Position numbers and translations under genes: made by a program
The notes under the pieces: generated by a model
The model's input: only the letters and a program-made list of their open reading frames with translations
Told to the model about the DNA's origin: nothing
The model's database searches: none
NCBI GenBank assembly: GCA_023387735.1
Contig: JAEWHP010000006.1
Span: forward strand, 1-64,000
Reading direction: 5' to 3'
DNA: 64,000 nucleotides
DNA from: Pseudomonadota bacterium
GTDB lineage: Bacteria > Pseudomonadota > Alphaproteobacteria > Rhizobiales > Xanthobacteraceae
Shown: in pieces, positions 14,489 through 23,704 of the stretch
Position numbering within the stretch: the stretch's first letter is position 1
Layout of the letters: each line of letters starts with the position of its first letter

Positions 14489-15274
14489 TCAGTAACAGGG
14501 TGGATAGGGATAATATCCGCACGCGCCGCCGTAGTAGGGATAGGTGCTGGCTGCCGCTGCACCCAGCGCGGCCCCACCCACCGCCGCGGCACCCACCGCG
14601 GCTGCACCGTAGCCTCCGCGATACCAAGCGCCGCGAGCGACGTAAGGACGCCGCCAGACGCCCGCGGCCCCGACGCCGCCGACCCGCGCGTAGCCGCCGT
14701 GGAAGCCCGCGGCGTGGAAGCCGCTCATCCCACCCGCGTGGAAGCCACCGGCATGGAAACCGCCGAAACCGAACCGGTCGATAAAGATTGCAGCGGGCCC
14801 GTCGCCGCCGGCTAGGTCCCCTTCCAGGACGTCGACATCGAAACTCAGTCGGTCGCCCTCGAGCTTCGCCGTCTTCAACACGACGACAGCATCTCGGATC
14901 TTAGACCCATCCGTGCTGAACACCGAGACAGTGGCGTTCGGAGGGTTCTTGGTAAAGCTCTCGTCACTGGAATTGCTAGGTGACCACTCCTCTAACAGGT
15001 CCGTCGTTAGCGAATGCCCCGCCGCTCGCACGGGGCGGTCTGCGAAAACGATCGAGTTCGGCGCCACACCTGTGAGTGTCAGTTTCCCTGCCTGGAGGCC
15101 GGCGCCGCGAGCATTCATGACGATCAGAGACGGCACAATCTCCGGCTTGGCGTGGCCGATCGTCTTCTGCAGCGGCTCATGCTTCGGCGATGGCGCGGTC
15201 TGGGCCAGCGCGGTAGCGGTTCCGCAGAGCATGAGGGCAATGACCATGGAGGACGTTCGACTCTTTGTGATCAT
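14489..15274 (-). CDS. Exported protein with Gly/His-rich C-terminal repeats
   Basis: 261 residues from ATG 15274. Residues 1-25 form a signal peptide (SSMVIALMLCGTATALA). Residues 30-160 are a beta-rich domain of unknown family (LTLTGVAPNSIVFADRPVRAAG, DAVVVLKTAKLEGDRLSFDV). From about 165 a low-complexity stretch repeats FHAGGFHAGG and then Gly/Ala/Tyr blocks ending in a YYPYPPCY tail. The His-Gly repeats could bind metal ions such as Zn, Cu or Ni, or form a flexible wall-contact segment. It lies between sulfatase and HAD genes in the same orientation. Confidence 0.65.
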   Translation of the reverse strand: MITKSRTSSMVIALMLCGTATALAQTAPSPKHEPLQKTIGHAKPEIVPSLIVMNARGAGLQAGKLTLTGVAPNSIVFADRPVRAAGHSLTTDLLEEWSPSNSSDESFTKNPPNATVSVFSTDGSKIRDAVVVLKTAKLEGDRLSFDVDVLEGDLAGGDGPAAIFIDRFGFGGFHAGGFHAGGMSGFHAAGFHGGYARVGGVGAAGVWRRPYVARGAWYRGGYGAAAVGAAAVGGAALGAAAASTYPYYGGACGYYPYPPCY

Positions 15275-15323
15275 GATAGACTCCCTGAATCTTTCGCTAA
15301 TGACTTTCAATCAGCCCACCGAT

Positions 15324-16919
15324 TCAGTTGCCGGACGGCGGATTTCTGAGCTTTTCCATCGCCTGTTCGACCGAGAACGATCCCGGTCTCTGCCTCGGTG
15401 GAAACTGCTGGAAGCTCGTGAGATGCTGTCCGACGACGGCCTGAGCCGGTATGAGCAGAAAAGCATGCTCGATGAACCACCTGACGTAATCGCCAGATTC
15501 ATGCTGCGCTCGCTCGAACGGGTCGGACCTGAGGTTGAAAAGCGAAGGCAGCCGCAGCTCGATCATCGGCTTGGCCCACACGTCGAACCCATGAGCCTTT
15601 TGCTCGAGAAAAACGGCCTTCCATTGATCGTAGCGAAGGCCAGCTAAGTTGCCATCATCCGTCCAGTAGAAAAATTCGCGGCGCTTAGTAGGCCCTTTAC
15701 CGCTGAGAAGTTCTCGCTGATCATAGCCGTCAAGATGGACCTTGAAGGCCTTTCCTGCGGCATCGTAGCCAGATAAGAGTTTTTTCTTGATGTCGGGCTC
15801 GCCGGCTGCCGCGACCAGCGTTGTTGCCCAGTCTTCGGCCGAAAACACGTAGTTGATCTCAGTACGAGGCGGCACTAGCCCGGGCCAGCGCACCATCGCC
15901 GGCACTCGGTAGCCGCCTTCCCAATTCGTGTTCTTCTCACCCTTAAATGGCGTAGTGCCGCCATCTGGCCAGGAGAATGTCTCCGCGCCGTTATCGGTCG
16001 TGTAAATTACGATAGTATTGTTGGCGATGCCAAGGTCGTCGAGCTTCTTCAGGACCTGCCCGACCTGGCCATCGTGCTCCACCATGCCGTCGGGATAAAT
16101 CCCAAGGCCGGTCTTTCCTTGAGACTCCGGTTTGAGGCGGGTCCAGATATGCATACGGCTCGGGTTAAACCACACAAAGAACGGCTTCTTGTCTCGATTT
16201 GCACGCTCGATGAAGTCGTTCGTGGCGCCAAGGAATTCCTCGTCGATCGTCTCCATGCGTTTCTTGGTAAGCGGTCCGGTATCCTCGCATTTCTGCTTGC
16301 CCCAGATCCCGAAGCGGGGATCATCACCCGGCGTGTCGGTCGGGACGGCGATGCATTTCATGACGCCGCGAGGTCCAAACTGCGCTCTGAACGCCGGGTT
16401 CTTTGGATAGTCCGGATGTTCCGGCTCATCCTCGGCATTCAGGTGGTAAAGATTGCCGAAGAACTCGTCGAAGCCGTGAACTGTCGGCAAGAATTCATTG
16501 CGGTCCCCAAGATGGTTCTTACCAAACTGCCCCGTCGCGTAGCCTTGAGGCTTCAACAATTCAGCAATGGTCGGGTCTTTGGCAGACAAGCCTTCCTTAG
16601 CCGCGGGCAGGCCAACTTTCAGCAGTCCGGTCCGCAACGGACTCTGCCCCGTGATGAAAGCTGAGCGCCCGGCGGTGCAGGATTGCTGGCCATAATAATC
16701 GGTGAAGATCGCACCTTCGTTGGCAATGCGGTCGATGTTGGGCGTGCGGTACCCCATCATGCCCCGATTGTAGGCGCTGATGTTCCAATAGCCGATGTCA
16801 TCAGCCATTATGACGAGGATGTTAGGCTTTTGCTGTTGAGCGGATAGCGGTGAGACAAGTCCCGTTGCCGCCGCAACCGATGCGAGGAGACCGAAGCAAG
16901 TGCGTCGAAAAGTGTTCAT
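15324..16919 (-). CDS. Arylsulfatase (type I, formylglycine)
   Basis: 531 residues from ATG 16919 with a signal peptide (FGLLASVAAATGLVSPLSAQ). The N-terminal metal site reads PNILVIMADDIGYWN. The modification motif is SCTAGRSAF, where Cys becomes formylglycine; the adjacent G(Q)SPLR and KNHLGD elements are typical. GKNHLGD and TTDNGAE supply further Ca/Mg and sulfate ligands. It hydrolyses sulfate esters in the periplasm, giving sulfur in limitation. The companion FGE lies two genes upstream in the same direction. Substrate unknown. Start chosen by the signal peptide; a longer frame adds no homology. Confidence 0.9.
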   Translation of the reverse strand: MNTFRRTCFGLLASVAAATGLVSPLSAQQQKPNILVIMADDIGYWNISAYNRGMMGYRTPNIDRIANEGAIFTDYYGQQSCTAGRSAFITGQSPLRTGLLKVGLPAAKEGLSAKDPTIAELLKPQGYATGQFGKNHLGDRNEFLPTVHGFDEFFGNLYHLNAEDEPEHPDYPKNPAFRAQFGPRGVMKCIAVPTDTPGDDPRFGIWGKQKCEDTGPLTKKRMETIDEEFLGATNDFIERANRDKKPFFVWFNPSRMHIWTRLKPESQGKTGLGIYPDGMVEHDGQVGQVLKKLDDLGIANNTIVIYTTDNGAETFSWPDGGTTPFKGEKNTNWEGGYRVPAMVRWPGLVPPRTEINYVFSAEDWATTLVAAAGEPDIKKKLLSGYDAAGKAFKVHLDGYDQRELLSGKGPTKRREFFYWTDDGNLAGLRYDQWKAVFLEQKAHGFDVWAKPMIELRLPSLFNLRSDPFERAQHESGDYVRWFIEHAFLLIPAQAVVGQHLTSFQQFPPRQRPGSFSVEQAMEKLRNPPSGN

Positions 16920-17023
16920 GGTTGTTTTCCTCGTATCCCGCTCTCTCGCGGGCAGATGAAATCCAAAGCACATGGTGATCGGCGGACGTCGAAAATGACG
17001 CCCGCCGATTCGGTCTTGTCCGG

Positions 17024-18793
17024 TTAGTCGCGGCCCGCCTTCATGTTCTTAACTTGCTGCATGACCTGCTCCAGATTGTAGCTGGCTGGATTCTGCAGGG
17101 CGGGGAACTTGATGAATGACTCTAGATGCATCAGCCATAGCTGCTGGCCGATGGGCAGCATGTTCCAGTCATAGACGTACGCGGTAGAGGGAGAAGCGAT
17201 CGCCCCGCCCATACCAAAGAGCGTCTTCTGCTGCGAGCCAACGGAGGTCTCGAAGGGATCGCGCTTGATGTTGACGACCTGGGTCCAGGAGTAGGGCTGC
17301 ACTCCGGAAACGAAGCCCGCCGGGTTGTCGGACACCATCGCGAAGTACATCTTCCAGTTCTTGTAGCGAACGGCCGACGGCGTCGTGCCGGACCAATACA
17401 GGAAGTGGTCACGCGCCGACTTCTCCGACTTACCGGTCAGATAGTCGATCTGGTTGACGCCATCGAGCGTGGTCTTGACAAGCCCGGGATAGCCAGCCTC
17501 GACACGTTGCTTCAAGGCGTCGCCCTTTGGCCCGCCGGCGATCTCGACGAGGGTCGGGACCCAATCGAGGGACGCGAACATTTCGTTCTTGACCGTGCCG
17601 GGTTTGATGACACCCGGCCAGCGGATCACCATCGGAGCGCGCATGCCGCCCTCCCAGGTACTGAGCTTGCCGCCCTTGAACGGCGTGACGCCACCGTCCG
17701 GGAATGTGATGGTCTCAGCGCCGTTGTCGGTGGTGAAGACGACGATCGTGTTGTTGAGTTGGCCCATGTCTTCCAACTTTTTGAGCACGACGCCGATGTT
17801 GTCGTCCATCTGCTTCATGCCGGCTTCGTTGGCGCCCCAGTCCTTGCCGCCGGGCTCGCCGATCATGGCCGCGTACTTGTCACTCAGCACGGTCGTGACG
17901 TGCATGCGTGCCGGGTTGTACCAGGCAAAGAACGGCTTGTTTGTCTTCTTCGGATCATTGCGGTCGAGGAAGTCGACGACCTTTGCCGAGATTTCCTCGT
18001 CTATCGTCTTCGATCGATCCAAGGTCAGCGGTCCCTCGTCCTTGCAGGTTTGTTTGGCGCCAGAGCCGTCGGCCGAGGTACACGCCAGCATCGGGCGCGG
18101 TGGCGTAAGGCAGACCGTGGTCTTGGGATCTACGGCGCCGGGAACCTCGGTTAGCCCGGGAATCGGTGTGTTCTTGCAAGGTGGCGCTAGTGTCTGCTGG
18201 CTCGGGGTCTTGTTGATGTCGGGGAAGCTTACCCCTTGCATCGCATCGAGGTGATAGAGGTAGCCCCAGAATTCCTGGAAGCCGTTTGCCGTCGGCAGCG
18301 ACTCGACGTGGTCGCCAAGATGGTTCTTGCCGAACTCGCCCGTGTTGTAGCCCAAATCGAGCAGGAATCTGGCGAGCGTCGGCGTCCCGGAACGCAAGTA
18401 CGATGGGCTACCGGGGATTTCCGGCAGGACCATGCCGACACGGACCGGCTGCATGCCAGTGATGAAGGCCGTACGCCCGGCCGTGCAACTTTGCTCGGCG
18501 TAATAGTGCATAAACTTGGCACCTTCATTGCCAATGCGGTCGATGTTTGGAGTCTCCCCGACCATCAGCCCTTGATGATAGATGCTTGGCTGCATCCAAC
18601 CGATGTCATCGCCCATGATGAAGAGGATGTTGGGTTTCGCCGGCGCTTGCGCCACGGCCGGCGTGCTGAGCGGCACGGACGCCGGAATCAGCATCGATGC
18701 GCACAACAAGGCGGCGCATGATCGCTTGAGCCATCCAACTGGCTTGCCCGACGGCGCTGCAGGCGGTTTGTCGGCGAATACGGAATCTAACAT
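17024..18793 (-). CDS. Arylsulfatase (type I, formylglycine), second copy
   Basis: 589 residues from ATG 18793. A hydrophobic signal segment lies at about 28-50. Metal site PNILFIMGDDIGW, modification motif SCTAGRTAF, KNHLGDH and TTDNGAE are all present, so the enzyme looks active. It is longer than its neighbour, with an insert near residues 230-290 (Pro/Thr-rich with several Cys) that may shape substrate choice. The two sulfatases are clearly paralogous but diverged, so they probably act on different esters. The FGE gene starts 14 bases upstream of it in the operon. Confidence 0.9.
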   Translation of the reverse strand: MLDSVFADKPPAAPSGKPVGWLKRSCAALLCASMLIPASVPLSTPAVAQAPAKPNILFIMGDDIGWMQPSIYHQGLMVGETPNIDRIGNEGAKFMHYYAEQSCTAGRTAFITGMQPVRVGMVLPEIPGSPSYLRSGTPTLARFLLDLGYNTGEFGKNHLGDHVESLPTANGFQEFWGYLYHLDAMQGVSFPDINKTPSQQTLAPPCKNTPIPGLTEVPGAVDPKTTVCLTPPRPMLACTSADGSGAKQTCKDEGPLTLDRSKTIDEEISAKVVDFLDRNDPKKTNKPFFAWYNPARMHVTTVLSDKYAAMIGEPGGKDWGANEAGMKQMDDNIGVVLKKLEDMGQLNNTIVVFTTDNGAETITFPDGGVTPFKGGKLSTWEGGMRAPMVIRWPGVIKPGTVKNEMFASLDWVPTLVEIAGGPKGDALKQRVEAGYPGLVKTTLDGVNQIDYLTGKSEKSARDHFLYWSGTTPSAVRYKNWKMYFAMVSDNPAGFVSGVQPYSWTQVVNIKRDPFETSVGSQQKTLFGMGGAIASPSTAYVYDWNMLPIGQQLWLMHLESFIKFPALQNPASYNLEQVMQQVKNMKAGRD

Positions 18794-18806
18794 GGTTTTG
18801 CTCTCC

Positions 18807-19811
18807 CTATTGTGATGCTTCGGGGGCACTGCGCCTGATGCATCGAAAGCCAAGATGACTGGTAGAGGTATCAACCGGCTCCGCATGTCGCGCTGCCGGC
18901 CGGTAGCGTCGGCAGTAGTTCGGCGCACATAAATGCGAGCCGCCTTTGATGACCTTTTGGGGAATCTTCACATTGGTCGTTCGGGGGTCGTAGCTGTCGG
19001 CCTCACGGCCGCCGCGCGGATTTTCAGGGATGCAGCAAGCTTTTGCGGCATCCGCCTGATGTTTCGGCGAGTACCAATCGGCCGTCCACTCCCACACGTT
19101 GCCGATCATGTCATGGATGCCATAGCCGTTCGGAGGAAACGCGCTGACTGGCGACGTGCGTTCGAAGCCATCGGCGTTGGTGTTCTGCCGAGGGAATTCG
19201 CCTTGCCAGGTGTTGGCCATGTGACGGCCAGCTGGGGTCAACTCATCCCCCCAGGCGAATTCGAAGTCTTCGAGCCCGCCACGTGCCGCAAATTCCCATT
19301 CCGCCTCGGTGGGCAAATCCTTGCCCGCCCAACTCGCATAGGCGAGCACATCATTGAAAGCCACATGTACGACCGGATGATCGTCTAGCCCACGGATGTT
19401 ACTTCCAGGTCCGTAGGGATGCCGCCAGTTGGCGCCTTTGGCGAACGTCCACCATTGGCTGAAGTCCCGGAGACTGACCGGATGCGCGGGAGGGGAGAAC
19501 ATCAGCGAGCCCGCATAGATCATGTGCGGAAGCGCTCCCGGATAATCCTTCGGATCAGGCGTGATCTCGGCAACGGTTACATGCTTGGTCGCCTTCACAA
19601 ACTCCTTGAATTGCCGGTTGGTCACTGGGTGACGATCAATCCAGAAACCGTCCACAGTGACGCGATGCGCCGGCGCTTCTTCCGGGTAGTGCTTGTCAGA
19701 GCCCATGCGGAAAGTACCGCCGGGTATCCAGTTCATTGCCCCTTCTTCAAGACAAGCCTGGCCGCCGGAACTATCGGCCTTAGCTGCAATTTCAGTGAAA
19801 AGCGCAGTCAT
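18807..19811 (-). CDS. Formylglycine-generating enzyme (SUMF1 family)
   Basis: 334 residues. The FGE-sulfatase fold is evident from MNWIPGGTFRMGS, HRVTVDGFWIDRHPVTNRQF, LPTEAEWEFAARGG, and MIGNVWEWTADWY. The catalytic Cys pair sits in GGSHLCAPNYCRRYRP, and LGFRC closes the domain. It oxidises the Cys of CxAxR-type sulfatase motifs to formylglycine using O2 and a copper centre, in the cytoplasm before export. It heads the sulfatase operon, so the two sulfatases carry their own activator. No signal peptide, as expected for a bacterial FGE. Confidence 0.92.
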   Translation of the reverse strand: MTALFTEIAAKADSSGGQACLEEGAMNWIPGGTFRMGSDKHYPEEAPAHRVTVDGFWIDRHPVTNRQFKEFVKATKHVTVAEITPDPKDYPGALPHMIYAGSLMFSPPAHPVSLRDFSQWWTFAKGANWRHPYGPGSNIRGLDDHPVVHVAFNDVLAYASWAGKDLPTEAEWEFAARGGLEDFEFAWGDELTPAGRHMANTWQGEFPRQNTNADGFERTSPVSAFPPNGYGIHDMIGNVWEWTADWYSPKHQADAAKACCIPENPRGGREADSYDPRTTNVKIPQKVIKGGSHLCAPNYCRRYRPAARHAEPVDTSTSHLGFRCIRRSAPEASQ

Positions 19812-20057
19812 GCAAGCGTTGCCTCTCGAGGAACAGAGATAGCGTCCAAGCTAGGGCTAGAAGCCTGCCCAGGGATATTGCCCTCTGGTCCTATATCGAG
19901 CCCCACGCGCTATCCGTTAGCGTTGCAAGAATGTAGTGGATTTGATCCACACGCAGGAGGCGCGGCTGAGCAAGGCGGAGCTTTAAGAAGCTGGGAAACG
20001 AATCCCGTTGGCCCAAGGTCGACACGACGGACTCACGGCAGAGGCCAAGGATTTCTC

Positions 20058-20444
20058 GTGGCGGAAACATCCCCATGGATTGCCATCGTTGATGATGATC
20101 CCGCCGTGCTCCGAGCCTTGAGCCGGTTACTGCGTTCGCGCGCCTTTCGCGTCACGACTTATGGTGCAGGACAGGAATTTCTCGCGGCGTTGCCAAATGT
20201 TCTACCCGAATGCCTAATCGTCGATTTTCAGATGCCGGATATGAACGGAATGGAGCTTCAGCAGCATCTCATCGGCAACGGCATAACCATTCCTACGATC
20301 CTCATCACTGCACACTCCGACGCTGCGGTGCTCTCACAACCCCTCCAAGATACGTTCGTAGCCAGGCTGCGGAAGCCATTGCATGACGAAGCCTTGTTCT
20401 CGGCGATCAACAGTGCGATCGGCAGCCAAGGCGATGTTCGTTAG
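20058..20444 (+). CDS. Single-domain response regulator (FixJ-type receiver)
   Basis: 128 residues from GTG 20058. It contains only a receiver domain: IAIVDDDPAVLRALSRLL (acidic pocket), LIVDFQMPDMNG with the phospho-acceptor Asp, TILITAH and the conserved Lys in RLRKPL. No output domain follows, so it acts as a phosphate sink or an allosteric partner. Upstream, a longer frame exists but only from 20058 does homology start. The intergenic region with the divergent FGE gene contains the perfect arms GTGGAT-TTG-ATCCAC (19936-19950). The sensor kinase at 21.4 kb is a candidate partner. Confidence 0.85.
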   Translation: MAETSPWIAIVDDDPAVLRALSRLLRSRAFRVTTYGAGQEFLAALPNVLPECLIVDFQMPDMNGMELQQHLIGNGITIPTILITAHSDAAVLSQPLQDTFVARLRKPLHDEALFSAINSAIGSQGDVR

Positions 20445-20501
20445 GAGCGAGAGACTTTTTACCCCGGTGCAGCGGAAGCTAGATAAGAGAAAGGACAAGT
20501 G

Positions 20502-20807
20502 ATGCCTATTTCGTTTTCTATGGTGGTCGTTGGAAGTCTCGTTGTCGCAGCGGCCGATTGGGTACCTGTATTCGACGTTTCTCGAAGCTGCAAACTTGAT
20601 GTGGCGGCAACGACCGGCCTTTCGGTGGAGCAATCCCTGAAGAACTGCGTAAACGATGAAAACAGGGCCAGGCAACAATTGGTGAGGCAATGGTCCAAGT
20701 TCTCAGCCTCGAGCCGGTCGCAATGCCTTCCGCTGGAGAGTATCGGCGGTACACCAAGTTACGTGAGCCTATTGGCGTGCTTGCAGATGAATTCGTGGTC
20801 CTGTTGA
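20502..20807 (+). CDS. Small secreted Cys-containing rhizobial protein
   Basis: 101 residues from ATG 20502. A signal segment (SMVVVGSLVVAAADW) precedes a mature helical domain with SVEQSLKNCVNDENRARQQL and PSYVSLLACLQM, holding Cys residues at conserved spacing (CVNDEN, QCLPLE, ACLQ). I recognise this as a common small exported family in Bradyrhizobium relatives whose function is not known. It follows the receiver protein by 57 bases. Confidence 0.65.
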   Translation: MPISFSMVVVGSLVVAAADWVPVFDVSRSCKLDVAATTGLSVEQSLKNCVNDENRARQQLVRQWSKFSASSRSQCLPLESIGGTPSYVSLLACLQMNSWSC

Positions 20808-20997
20808 TCGCCGGTGGCATGCCCGGCGAACTACCCGCCTGCGGTGTTCCGAAAGGACCCAAGAAATATCGGGTCTAAAAAGCCCATTGATCACGAGATA
20901 AGGGCACGGTCGCCTGGTGGGCCGACTCATAGAGCCGCCAACTTGGAATTGAGCTTTCGGCTTGCTGCAATATCATATTCGCTCAAGGAGTTACGCA

Positions 20998-21318
20998 ATG
21001 TTAGAGGTTGTCGCAATTGCAGCAATTATACTTTGCGCAGCAGGCCGCGTGCTGGGGCAAACGGGCCTCACGGCCTACGCTGATGCTAACAGATACATAG
21101 ACGTGCAAGCGCTGACTTGCGCAGCAACTGCGGGAACCTGACAGGAAGATGCTGATCGGCTCACGACCCGGTACAGTGGTTGGTACAATGGCCTCGCAAA
21201 GAAGTACTACTTCAGTATTGCCAGCTCAAAAGCCTTGCAGCATGAGATCATTGTTTACTGCAAAGCGCATCCGGAAGTTCGAATCACTGCAAAGCGCATC
21301 CGGAAGTTCGAATCATAG
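20998..21318 (+). pseudogene. HdeA-like small acid-chaperone-family gene, inactivated
   Basis: ATG 20998 opens a signal-peptide-like start (MLEVVAIAAIILCAAG) and continues to YIDVQALTCAATAGT-TGA at 21139. The same frame then reads QEDADRLTTRYSGWYNGLAK and KALQHEIIVYCKAHPEVR, which together fit the HdeA-like layout with its two Cys. An in-frame TGA interrupts it, and a 29-base tandem duplication scrambles the C-terminus. Intact members are periplasmic, about 100 residues long. Two independent lesions make this a clear pseudogene. Confidence 0.65.
21257..21314 (+). repeat. Exact 29-bp tandem duplication
   Basis: Two identical 29-base units (21257-21285 and 21286-21314) abut head to tail at the end of the HdeA-like pseudogene. 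The unit begins ACTGCAAAGCGCATCC. The length is not a multiple of three, so it shifts the frame. Confidence 0.9.
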
Positions 21319-21430
21319 AAGCAAAAATGTGATGCTCAAGCAGGAGAAGCATCTGGCCTTCAAATAAACAGTAAAAAGACTCTGCGTTTGCAACGATGTC
21401 TATCGTTCGACTTGCGACCGAGAATCCCGG

Positions 21431-23704
21431 TCATGAAGCTAGAAAGGGCATCGTCTCGGCCGGCAGCGATATCTCTGCCAAGGCACCACCAAAGTCATCG
21501 TTCCGGATATCGATGCTGCCCCCGTGTCTTTCAATGATCGTCGAACAAATGGATAGGCCGAGGCCAAGGCCGTGATCCTTAGTCGTGTAAAACGGTGCAA
21601 AAACGCGATTTTTATCCGTTGCTTTGATTCCCGGTCCGTTGTCCTTCAGACTGATCTCAGTCGTTCCCATTTTCGTCGCCCGAGTGCGGATCTCGATTCG
21701 TCGCCGTCCTTCCGGCGTTAAGGCCATGGCGTCAATCGCATTCAAAATGAGGTTTAGTAGAACCTGCTGCAATTGCACAGGATCGCCCAGTACGGCCGGC
21801 AGGTTATTTGTCAACTCGGTCTCGACGGCCACTCGGCGGTCGATCAGTTGGTGACGCAGCAAGGTGGTTGTCGAATCGACGAGCTGGTTAAGATCAACCG
21901 ACTCAAACTTGCTCTCACCCTTTTTGAGGAGGCCACGCAGCCGCTGAATGACCTCACTCGCGCGGCTATCCTCGTGCACTATATCCTGAAGCGCATCATG
22001 AATCTCGGTGAAGTTTGGTGATTCCGGCTTCAGTAAATAGAGAGCAGCCTGTGCATTCGAAAGAATTGCCGTTAGTGGCTGATTGACTTCATGCGCAATA
22101 GCACCCGAGAGCTCTCCTAACGCAGTAACACGCATCAAGTGCTCGACTTCCTGCCGCTGCAACTCAAGATCGGCCTCAGATTTTTTCTGGTCCGTTACGT
22201 CAGCGAACATACCGCTGACTTGGTCTGATTCACCCTGCCTATCCTTATCTGAACCCGGTCGAATGCGCACCCAGCGCACTTCATTTCGTGGGTAAATTAC
22301 ACGTATGTCAGCTAAGGGAGATCGGCTGGTTGTCAGAGTGCCTTGAAGTGCAGTCTCGGCAATGGCGCGGTCGTCGGGATGGACGGTCGCGAGGAACGTC
22401 TCACGCGTTAACGGAGTGTCTGCCGAAAGTCCGAATATCGCTCGGCAGTGTTCGGTAGCCCACAGCTGTCCCGTCTCCCTGTCGATATGCCATAAACCAA
22501 TACTTGCGGATGCTGCTGCAAAGGTCATGCGATCTTCGCTTTCCTTGAGCAAATTTTCGGCTTGTCGGCGGCGGCGGCGTTGAGACAATAAGCCCGCAAC
22601 AATCAGAGACTGAACAATGACAACGGCCGTAGTCGCAGAAATAAGGTAACTGTGTTCCTCCCAAAGGCTTGGTTCGTAGAACATGACGGCGCTGCCGGAG
22701 GGCAGGTTGTCCCGCTGAAGCTCCCATCGCTCCATAGCTCTGGCATCAACACGGAAAGCCGGCCTCAGATTATCGCGTGGGACCAGCTGTCTGACGTCTG
22801 CGCCCGCAATGATTTCGAGAACGAGATCCGCGGTAGTCGCCCCGATAGACTGATAGGTTTCGAAGAATCCCCCTACCACGCCGGTGCCTAGATAGGTGTC
22901 GAAGAAGCCGTACACCGGAGCGGCCGAGGCCTTTGCAACTGCCGCAGCCACATCTCTAGGTATAAAGGCGTTGTTTTCGCTGTCGGTGAAGAACGTAAGA
23001 AGCAGGACGATTGTATCGCGCGGCAATTTGGAAACATCTTCCAGCAGTTTGTTGTATGGGCGGTCAAACCAATATTCCGCTTCCAATTTCGAACTTTTGT
23101 GAGCCTCGACTGCTCTTCGTCCATTCTGCTGCCAGCGGCGGTCGACGCTGCTGGTCCCAGCAATCACTACCAAGCGTCGTGCGTCCGATTGGAGTCGTTC
23201 AGCTAGCTCGATCGTCCGTTCAGGCTTATAATCGTTGATTACCGCGGTAATATCGGCAGGAACCTTCATTGCATTGAAAGTTGCCGATGTAACGTCGGAC
23301 CACACAACGGGAACCCCCGGCGCAATCAACTCACGGTATTTGAGCAGAAACGGCATCGCGGGAATGCCTATGACTACGACCGCGTCAAAACGCACATTCG
23401 CGTATTTCTCGCGCAGAAAATTAGCAGTCCTCAACGCGTGTTCGTCGTCTGGTCGTCTTGCCAGATCGAGAAAGTCGGCTTCGATTTCGAGCGGCTGAGA
23501 CGATCGTCCAAGCTCATTGCGGAGGGAATCCGAAATGGCTGCGTTCGCCGGAAAAGTGTAGTTGTAAGAGTGGAGAATAAGAACGCGCCGGGGCGATCCG
23601 GCCGCGCGGGCCTCATTACCTACGAAGACAATCAATAGTAATATGACGAATGAAAAAAGCGACTGCTTGATTCTTGGCCCGTCAACTTGATCGCAAGCTC
23701 GCAC
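21431..23704 (-). CDS. Hybrid-type sensor histidine kinase with ABC-binding-protein-like sensor domain
   Basis: 757 residues. Order: N-terminal membrane helix (about 13-34); periplasmic domain of the ABC substrate-binding type (RRVLILHSYNYTFPANAAIS, VVVIGIPAMPFL, VPVYGFFDTYLGTGVVGG); a second helix (YLISATTAVVIVQSLIVAGL, about 353-372); a PAS domain (ASIGLWHIDRETGQLW, WVRIRPGSD); then kinase core with H-box AIAHEVNQPLTAILSNAQ, N-box LILNAIDAM and G-boxes DNGPGI, GLGLGLSI. It senses an unknown ligand or redox change and phosphorylates a partner; the FixJ-type regulator at 24.1 kb and the receiver at 20.1 kb are candidates. The layout resembles kinases placed next to quinoprotein and oxidative stress genes. 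Confidence 0.88.
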   Translation of the reverse strand: MRACDQVDGPRIKQSLFSFVILLLIVFVGNEARAAGSPRRVLILHSYNYTFPANAAISDSLRNELGRSSQPLEIEADFLDLARRPDDEHALRTANFLREKYANVRFDAVVVIGIPAMPFLLKYRELIAPGVPVVWSDVTSATFNAMKVPADITAVINDYKPERTIELAERLQSDARRLVVIAGTSSVDRRWQQNGRRAVEAHKSSKLEAEYWFDRPYNKLLEDVSKLPRDTIVLLLTFFTDSENNAFIPRDVAAAVAKASAAPVYGFFDTYLGTGVVGGFFETYQSIGATTADLVLEIIAGADVRQLVPRDNLRPAFRVDARAMERWELQRDNLPSGSAVMFYEPSLWEEHSYLISATTAVVIVQSLIVAGLLSQRRRRRQAENLLKESEDRMTFAAASASIGLWHIDRETGQLWATEHCRAIFGLSADTPLTRETFLATVHPDDRAIAETALQGTLTTSRSPLADIRVIYPRNEVRWVRIRPGSDKDRQGESDQVSGMFADVTDQKKSEADLELQRQEVEHLMRVTALGELSGAIAHEVNQPLTAILSNAQAALYLLKPESPNFTEIHDALQDIVHEDSRASEVIQRLRGLLKKGESKFESVDLNQLVDSTTTLLRHQLIDRRVAVETELTNNLPAVLGDPVQLQQVLLNLILNAIDAMALTPEGRRRIEIRTRATKMGTTEISLKDNGPGIKATDKNRVFAPFYTTKDHGLGLGLSICSTIIERHGGSIDIRNDDFGGALAEISLPAETMPFLAS

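Noticed and set aside
19419..20057. Long N-terminal extension of the receiver protein
   Set aside because: The extension overlaps the divergent FGE gene antisense and has no homology; the receiver domain starts at GTG 20058.
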